Assembly (NCBI RefSeq): GCF_014651595.1
Contig: NZ_BMXE01000010.1
Span: 55,362-119,361 of the forward strand
Direction: 5' to 3'
Length of the DNA stretch: 64,000 bases
Source of the DNA: Pseudovibrio japonicus
GTDB lineage: Bacteria; Pseudomonadota; Alphaproteobacteria; Rhizobiales; Stappiaceae
The position numbers and the translations under genes were made by a program. Position 1 is the stretch's first letter; each line of letters begins with the position of its first letter. Shown here in pieces: positions 58,617 to 64,000 of this stretch. Below the pieces are notes generated by a model. That model was not told the DNA's origin. It did not search any database and saw only the letters and a list, made by a program, of their open reading frames with translations.

Positions 58617-58858
58617 GTTGTCTCCAGATACCCCAATCGCCCCTCCCATGAGGCGCCTTATTCCCAGCGAAGGTAATATTAACATCAAATAATATGAAAA
58701 TGCACTACGCTAATGTATCGAAATGTATCCTTGACCCCTGTGTCCTAGTAAGTTGTATTGATTTGGCAATTTCCTTTGTAAAGTCAGGACTGCACCCCTC
58801 AGTCAATTTCGAAAACAAGATCATGCTGCCGTAGTGTTCGCAGGTGATACTCTTTTGG

Positions 58859-60985
58859 ATGCTAAGAATGTTGATGTTCAGGCAGCTATTGAAAGCTTGC
58901 GTAGTCGCAAGTTTGGCCACCCTTTTTTCGTATAGTGCTCTTGCTGCCACCTCAGAGTATGTCATCAAACCGGCAATTAAAGCGAGGCTTCTTACGGTTC
59001 AAAATGGTGTCCCAGCAGACACCGCAGTACTATCCGCCGGTATCCAGCTAGAACTAGACGCAGGATGGAAAACCTATTGGCGCTCGCCTGGCGAGGTTGG
59101 CATTCCGCCTCAGGTGGATTGGTCGGCATCGCAAAATGTTGCAAACGTGCAGTTTGAGTGGCCGGCACCCGTCCGCTTCACTGCATTCGGAATTGAGAAT
59201 TTCGGGTATGAGGGAGAGGTCGTTTTTCCAATTCAGGTTAAACTGGACAACCCAGGCGAGCCCGTGGTTTTAGCCGCAAAGATGTCGGTTCTTGTTTGTT
59301 CGAATATCTGCGTCCCTCAAACTCTGGACCTGTCCCTGGCACTTCCCAAAGGCTCAGAGATCGATCGGGCATCTGGTGCTCTGATTGCAAAGTACGCGAA
59401 GAAGATACCACTTGAAGGAGATCAAGCCGGAGTAGAAACAGCGCGTGCATTCATCGATGAAGACCGTACCGAATTCATTGTCAATTTGGCCGCAACAAAC
59501 AGGCTGAAACAGCCAGACGTATTCCCAGAGTTGGGTGCAGGAACAGCACTTGGAAAGCCCGATATTCGCCTGAGTGAAGCTGATTCCAGAATATGGGCAC
59601 GATTTCCCATTCTATCCTTCAACGAAGCAACATTTGACGTGCCTTCCGTAACTATCACGGATGGTCCTGGTCGTGCATCTACAGTGCAGCCTGATCTGGT
59701 CACCACTGCATTGGCGCCGCCTTTTAGTATCGATGCTATTGTTCCCGGTGTTGATGAAATGGTCTGGATCGTAGCTCTCGCCTTTATTGGTGGTTTGATC
59801 TTGAATGTCATGCCGTGTGCACTGCCGGTTTTGTCAATCAAACTGACCTCTGCGCTTAAGTTTAACGGTCAAAAATCAGCTGCAGTGCGTGCTGGTTTTC
59901 TAGCAGCCGCATTAGGGGTAATGGTTTTCGTCTGGGGGCTCGCCATTACGCTTTTTGCCCTACAACGCATGGGGGTTGCTGTTGGCTGGGGTCTCCAGTT
60001 TCAAAACCCAATTTTCCTTGCAGTGATGACTGTTGTTCTAATCATCTTTTCTGCCAATCTGTTCGGCGCGTTTGAAATAATGCTCCCGCCCTCCTTGCAG
60101 ACCTGGCTTTCTAACAAAGAAGCCGGGCAGGGATATAGGGCTGATTTCTTCACTGGGCTGTTTGGTGCGGTTCTGGCGACCCCTTGCTCCGCCCCGCTTC
60201 TGGGAACAGCGATTGCATTTGCTCTAGCCGGTAGGGCTATTGATATCTTCGTTGTGTTCACGAGCTTGGGACTTGGGTTAGCAGCCCCTTATCTGATCGT
60301 TGCAGCTGTACCTGAACTGGTAAAATTCTTGCCCAAACCCGGTCGTTGGATGGTCTTCCTGAAGACCCTGCTTGGCTTTATGCTAAGCGGAACCGTTCTT
60401 TGGTTGCTCTGGGTTCTGAACAGTGTTGCCGGTTTTACTGTATCCTTAACGGTGCTAACACTTGCCGTTGCTCTGATTGCCGTACTGTCGTTGAGGCGAG
60501 GCCCCGCGCGGCTGCGTTTCATAGGTGGCGGCGTCTTGGTGTCCCTTGTGTTGGCCGCACCTCTGGCGCTCTCGCAGGCCCCGCAGGTTGTGCAGGAAGA
60601 GCAATCACCGCTGGATTGGGTTGAGTTTGATCGCAGCAAGATAGCACTGCTGGTGTCTCAGGGGCAGGTCGTCTTCGTGGATGTGACTGCGGATTGGTGC
60701 CTGACCTGTAAAGCAAATAAAGTCCTGGTGTTGGATCGTGAACCGGTTCGCTCTGCTCTCAATACAGAGAGTGTAACGGCTATGCGCGCTGACTGGACAA
60801 GGCCGGACGAAAAGATCTCACGTTATTTGTCTGGCAATAACCGATTTGGAATTCCATTTAACGCAGTTTATGGCCCCGCTGCACCAGATGGAATTATCTT
60901 ACCCGAACTGCTGACGACCTCGGAGGTGATGGAGGCATTTGCTGCTGCTGGAGGAGGTCGCATTCTGGAGTTTCCCGGCAGCTGA
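58859..60985 (+). CDS. scsB: Thiol:disulfide interchange protein, ScsB/DsbD family
   Basis: About 708 residues. Signal peptide (AFSYSALAA region), an N-terminal DsbD-alpha-like domain with LVCSNICVPQTLDL, eight membrane helices carrying NVMPCALPVLSIK and LATPCSAPLLG (the two Cys that relay electrons), and a C-terminal thioredoxin domain with DWCLTCKANK. It passes electrons from cytoplasmic thioredoxin to periplasmic thiol proteins; the ScsB type is linked to copper tolerance. Several Met codons (58859, 58868, 58874) compete as start; none has a good Shine-Dalgarno. Divergent from the minus-strand copper series. Confidence 0.9.
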   Translation: MLRMLMFRQLLKACVVASLATLFSYSALAATSEYVIKPAIKARLLTVQNGVPADTAVLSAGIQLELDAGWKTYWRSPGEVGIPPQVDWSASQNVANVQFEWPAPVRFTAFGIENFGYEGEVVFPIQVKLDNPGEPVVLAAKMSVLVCSNICVPQTLDLSLALPKGSEIDRASGALIAKYAKKIPLEGDQAGVETARAFIDEDRTEFIVNLAATNRLKQPDVFPELGAGTALGKPDIRLSEADSRIWARFPILSFNEATFDVPSVTITDGPGRASTVQPDLVTTALAPPFSIDAIVPGVDEMVWIVALAFIGGLILNVMPCALPVLSIKLTSALKFNGQKSAAVRAGFLAAALGVMVFVWGLAITLFALQRMGVAVGWGLQFQNPIFLAVMTVVLIIFSANLFGAFEIMLPPSLQTWLSNKEAGQGYRADFFTGLFGAVLATPCSAPLLGTAIAFALAGRAIDIFVVFTSLGLGLAAPYLIVAAVPELVKFLPKPGRWMVFLKTLLGFMLSGTVLWLLWVLNSVAGFTVSLTVLTLAVALIAVLSLRRGPARLRFIGGGVLVSLVLAAPLALSQAPQVVQEEQSPLDWVEFDRSKIALLVSQGQVVFVDVTADWCLTCKANKVLVLDREPVRSALNTESVTAMRADWTRPDEKISRYLSGNNRFGIPFNAVYGPAAPDGIILPELLTTSEVMEAFAAAGGGRILEFPGS

Positions 60986-61182
60986 GTGATGATCTGGCTT
61001 CGAGAAGATACCTATGAGTTCATGTGCACGAACATTTGGAGTTTGGAGAATTGTCGCCGTTTGTATCAAAGAACACCAATGCTACCCGCCGATACAAACC
61101 AGCTCGTGATGTCCTTACTCTTTTGTGGTTTCAATTGTTCAGGTTTGAATGCCCGCAAGCTTAGGAAATCAAAGAGAACACC

Positions 61183-62247
61183 ATGAAACACAACGCTATT
61201 TTTCATTTGCTCGTGGCCACAACAACGTTGATGTCCACTGTCGGAATTTCTGCTGCGCAAACAATATATGTGCCTGAAGGCAGCGCGGACACAGTATCAT
61301 TGGTTGATTTCAAAAGCGGATCTGTCGTCAAACGCTTTGAAGGTACGGAAGCTGTACACGGCCTTGCCGTCGCACCGGGAAAGCAATTGCTTATCGCTGG
61401 AAGCATCGCTGAGATGAGCGATGACATGGTGCAGATGAGCAAGCCTGCTGGTATGTCTGCAGAGGACCATGCAGCGCACCATCCATCCTCCAATCAAAAG
61501 TCAACGAGCGGGACAACAGAAAGCAAAAGCCTGCTCACTCTGATCAAGAGTGATACAGGCGAAATCCTGCGTAAGATTGAAGTACCAGGGCCTGTCCACC
61601 ACGTGGCCGTCACGCCGGATGAACGCTTTGCCGTTGCAACACATATGCTGGGAACCGGTATCTCCATTGTCGACCTCTCCAACTTTCAGGTTGAGGGCTT
61701 CATTCCAACTGGCGACAACCCCAACTATCTGGCGTTTGGCGAGGGTTCTGATGTGGTCTATGTCTCCAACGCTGGAAACGGAACTGTCAGTGAAGTGGAC
61801 TTGCAACGAGGTATTGTCAGACGAAACCTGCTTGCTGGCTCATCTCCCGAGCATATGATTGCTGATCTGTCTTCCGGCTTGCTCTACGTAGCTGATGCCA
61901 ACGAAGGACAAGTCCTCGAGCTAAGTCTTGAGACGGGGAATATCCAACGCACATACTACGTCGGCGGTGAGATCCATGGCCTTGGTCTGACACCGGACAG
62001 AGAACATTTGCTGGTGACAGTCACCGATGAAGACAGATTGTCGTCGATTGATCTAGAGACAAGTGAGGTTTCGTCAAAGTCACTCTCCCCAGCGCCATAT
62101 CATCTCACAATGATTCAGGGCACGGGAAGCGCATTGGTTTCTTCACGAGCGGAATCAGCTGTCTGGGCTGTCGACGTCAATGATCTGAGCGTTTCAAAGC
62201 AAATTGCCATTGAGGGTGAAGGTCATCAAATGGTCAGTCTGCCGTAA
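61183..62247 (+). CDS. Exported YVTN-type beta-propeller protein
   Basis: 354 residues with a signal peptide (LVATTTLMSTVGISAAQ). Repeated beta-propeller blades: YVPEGSADTVSLVDFKSG, PDERFAVATHMLGTGISIVD, DVVYVSNAGNGTVSEVD, GLLYVADANEGQVLELS. One insertion is Met/His-rich (MSDDMVQMSKPAG, DHAAHHPSS). Such proteins often accompany copper and cytochrome genes as periplasmic metal or haem-protein partners. AGAGAA precedes ATG 61183. The gap 60986-61182 holds nothing supported. Confidence 0.85.
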   Translation: MKHNAIFHLLVATTTLMSTVGISAAQTIYVPEGSADTVSLVDFKSGSVVKRFEGTEAVHGLAVAPGKQLLIAGSIAEMSDDMVQMSKPAGMSAEDHAAHHPSSNQKSTSGTTESKSLLTLIKSDTGEILRKIEVPGPVHHVAVTPDERFAVATHMLGTGISIVDLSNFQVEGFIPTGDNPNYLAFGEGSDVVYVSNAGNGTVSEVDLQRGIVRRNLLAGSSPEHMIADLSSGLLYVADANEGQVLELSLETGNIQRTYYVGGEIHGLGLTPDREHLLVTVTDEDRLSSIDLETSEVSSKSLSPAPYHLTMIQGTGSALVSSRAESAVWAVDVNDLSVSKQIAIEGEGHQMVSLP

Positions 62248-62335
62248 TCACAAAACCTCGCAAATTTATTGGAACAAATAATCTCGCAAGCGCGTCCCAG
62301 ACTTATAGGACGCGCATTGAGACCGGAGTATTAAA

Positions 62336-62767
62336 GTGAAAATTGCTGAGAACTTACCGAAGCTTTTGGTGATGGGATTTTTCGGACTCGGGGTAGGTGC
62401 ACTGATCTTCAAGGCCTTTCAGAGCGATGAAGGTGCTCAAGCCGTGGCGGTCAAAGTACCTTCGTTTTCAAGTGAAGCGCGCGCAGGCGAAATCGCATTT
62501 AACGAGAACTGCGCTGCCTGCCATGGGATAAACGCCAGCGGAACCAACAGTGGTCCACCATTGGTGCACAATGTCTATAACCCCGGCCATCATGATGATG
62601 CTTCCTTCTACCGCGCCGCAAAACAAGGCGTCCCACGCCACCACTGGCCTTTTGGCGATATGCCCAAGCAACCCCAAGTTACCCCAAACGAAGTCGCCTC
62701 CATCATCCGCTACGTCCGCGAACTACAGGTCGCAAACGGAATAACCTACCAACGCCATAGTATGTAG
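62336..62767 (+). CDS. Cytochrome c, membrane-anchored
   Basis: 143 residues from GTG 62336, which follows GGAGTATTAAA. N-terminal anchor (LLVMGFFGLGVGALIFKAFQ), haem site CAACHG (about 58) and FGDMPKQPQ as the likely distal Met. His-rich (HNVYNPGHHDD, RHHWPF). Follows the propeller gene by 89 bp in the same direction, forming a likely two-gene unit. Confidence 0.9.
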   Translation: MKIAENLPKLLVMGFFGLGVGALIFKAFQSDEGAQAVAVKVPSFSSEARAGEIAFNENCAACHGINASGTNSGPPLVHNVYNPGHHDDASFYRAAKQGVPRHHWPFGDMPKQPQVTPNEVASIIRYVRELQVANGITYQRHSM

Positions 62768-62826
62768 CGGAATAGTGCCTCAAACTCGCTCTCTGTACGT
62801 TCCCGTAGTTTGTGACCGGAAACTGC

Positions 62827-62973
62827 CTAATATTTGAGTGGGAGATGCGGCGTTTGCATTTTGCTGACGAACAAATCATAGGGATGATTGTTGTCGTAGT
62901 CGACAAATAGGACGATGTGTCTCTGCTGGTCTTCTGATAAGTAGTAGTTTTCCAGCAGAACACGGTACTTCAT
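62827..62973 (-). mobile_element. Relic of the IS OrfB transposase
   Basis: The minus frame from ATG 62973 reads MKYRVLLENYYLSEDQQRHI, then FVDYDNNHPYD, matching OrfB of the IS at 17554 (MKNRILLENYYMSED, FVDYYNNHRYH). Only about 35 residues of similarity remain, then unrelated sequence. A decayed insertion in the copper region. Confidence 0.7.
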
Positions 62974-63709
62974 TGTTTGATGCTATCACTCAATCGTTCC
63001 TTACGCTTATGGGGGATATGGCGCTCCAAGCACGATGTATGCCCTTACCTTTAAGAATGTCGGCTAGATTGTTAGAGCGCTTCGAGCTGCCTTTGTCAGA
63101 AACTAAGCGTATGCGATGCAGCGCCTATGGTTGGTCACAATCAGAATCGCAGAGCAAATTTTCCGAAGTTCCCTAAAATACTGCTCAGCGCCACGCCCAC
63201 AGTGGGAGAGTGTTGGAAAGACTTAGGAAGGCGAGGGGGAACCTGAGGGCTCCACCCTGCACACGCGTGAGCAAGTTGAAGCCAACATTTGCGGAAGATA
63301 CTGCTTTCAGTGTGGCACTAACGAGTTGCAGAATAAGCTTCTGCTGAATACTCCAGTTCTCACTAATCGTTTCCTATAACTTCGTCGTTCACTGTATGTG
63401 TGTAGTTCAGTCAGTCTTTATCTGTCCGTAACAACCTTGATGTGTTTTTCCTTTTGTCGGTCCCATTTGAGTGATCCATATTAAATCTTAGTGGATGGTT
63501 GGCCTTGGATCCGTAGGAATGATAGCCGTTAAGATCGTCTCCTAAGATTCAAGAACGATAAGGCGAGTTGATGAGCGCGATTGGGGATTTACCCATTAAG
63601 GCCTAGCCTTACGACTGATGGAACGTCTGCAAGACCGCAGGATGTGCTCCGCAATAAACGCAGAACGCATTGATTGCCGTTTTTTGTTTCATGCATTCAG
63701 TTTGTCGGA
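62974..63709. other. Intergenic region without recognisable genes
   Basis: About 730 bp; no frame looks coding. Probably decayed DNA around the transposase relic and the 3' flank of nosL. Confidence 0.45.
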
Positions 63710-64000
63710 TCAGTTGTCTGATGCGTTGCTGAGGTCAAACTCGACAGGTTTGAGCACGTATGCGTCTGGGATGTCTGCCAGTTGAACGACCTTGCCACCG
63801 TTCTCGGAGGAGAACTTCTCGGCGCCGGCTTTTGTGCCAAACGGTATGGCTTCTGGTGCGCCCATGCCGCCGATCTGAGTGCTTTCGATGACGAAGAAGG
63901 CGGTATCGGCGTCAACCCAGTTGTCGGTTCCAGGCTGCTCCCAGCTTTCTGCTTTATCCATGTCGTTCACGTAAATTGCGACATAGTCTTTGGATTCTTC
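63710..64000 (-). CDS. nosL: NosL-family protein (5' end outside window)
   Basis: The last 96 residues, open at the window edge. The pattern YVAIYVNDMDKAESWEQPGT, then WVDADTAFFVIES, GGMGAPEAIPFGTKAGAEKF and NGGKVVQLADIPD is that of NosL, the copper-binding lipoprotein that delivers Cu to nitrous-oxide reductase. Its N-terminal Cys motif would lie beyond 64000. It suggests that denitrification genes continue to the right. Confidence 0.85.
   Translation of the reverse strand, partial: EESKDYVAIYVNDMDKAESWEQPGTDNWVDADTAFFVIESTQIGGMGAPEAIPFGTKAGAEKFSSENGGKVVQLADIPDAYVLKPVEFDLSNASDN

Noticed and set aside
58705..58968. Minus-strand frame over the scsB start region
   Set aside because: Antisense of the ScsB signal-peptide region; no Shine-Dalgarno and no protein-like pattern.

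Overview
The window looks like an alphaproteobacterial chromosome of moderate GC, plausibly a marine Rhizobiales/Stappiaceae-type organism such as Pseudovibrio. That assignment is an inference from gene content (CecR/YbhG/YbhF-type exporter, NosL, cytochrome c', ScsB, a rhizobial-type MotB domain); I could not run a taxonomic search. The left edge (1-2589) is a backbone-like operon of a TetR regulator, a membrane fusion protein and an ABC ATPase, followed by a tRNA-Ser(GCT) at 2812-2901.

The 3' end of that tRNA is an integration hotspot. A 17-bp copy of its end (TCCCTCCGTGTCCGCCA) recurs at 39358-39374 and 48510-48526 in the same orientation, so two islands appear to sit in tandem. Island 1 (about 2885-39374, 36.5 kb) starts with a tyrosine integrase, then a 1.4-kb repeat-rich non-coding stretch, then a replication module (AlpA-like protein, Toprim primase, DUF927 helicase). 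After it come about 18 kb of mostly very small genes in two arms that diverge from an operator-rich control region near 24551-24673. The minus arm is punctuated about 19 times by a 14-nt element, GTCCAACWAAGGAG. This element carries the last codons and stop of one gene and the Shine-Dalgarno of the next. The plus arm uses related junctions. Inside the arms are two shuffled families of paralogous mini-genes, an IS3-family insertion, a CopA copper ATPase with a CueR-type promoter, a Crp/Fnr regulator, a D-Ala-D-Ala ligase, a small cytosine methyltransferase with a second protein-like reading frame, and a Lar-type anti-restriction protein. The right part of island 1 (29397-38786) is an AT-rich surface-glycan locus: acyltransferase, membrane protein, ATP-grasp, FAD oxidoreductase, two GT2 glycosyltransferases, epimerase, TIM-barrel isomerase and flippase, nearly all overlapping.

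Island 2 (39375-48526) begins with a decayed integrase of the same kind and a decayed copy of the IS. Its cargo is a GC-richer polyol/sugar ABC transporter operon with a kinase, a short-chain dehydrogenase and a mannitol-dehydrogenase-family enzyme.

To the right of the last att copy (49118-64000) is a copper and envelope-redox region. It holds an OmpR-type two-component system and an in-frame chimera of the CcmF N-terminus with a MotB/OmpA C-terminus. A minus-strand series follows: DsbA-like protein, c-type cytochromes, L,D-transpeptidase, multicopper oxidase and Met-rich cytochrome c'. Beyond it lie ScsB/DsbD, a beta-propeller protein, another cytochrome c, a transposase relic and a NosL gene cut by the window edge.
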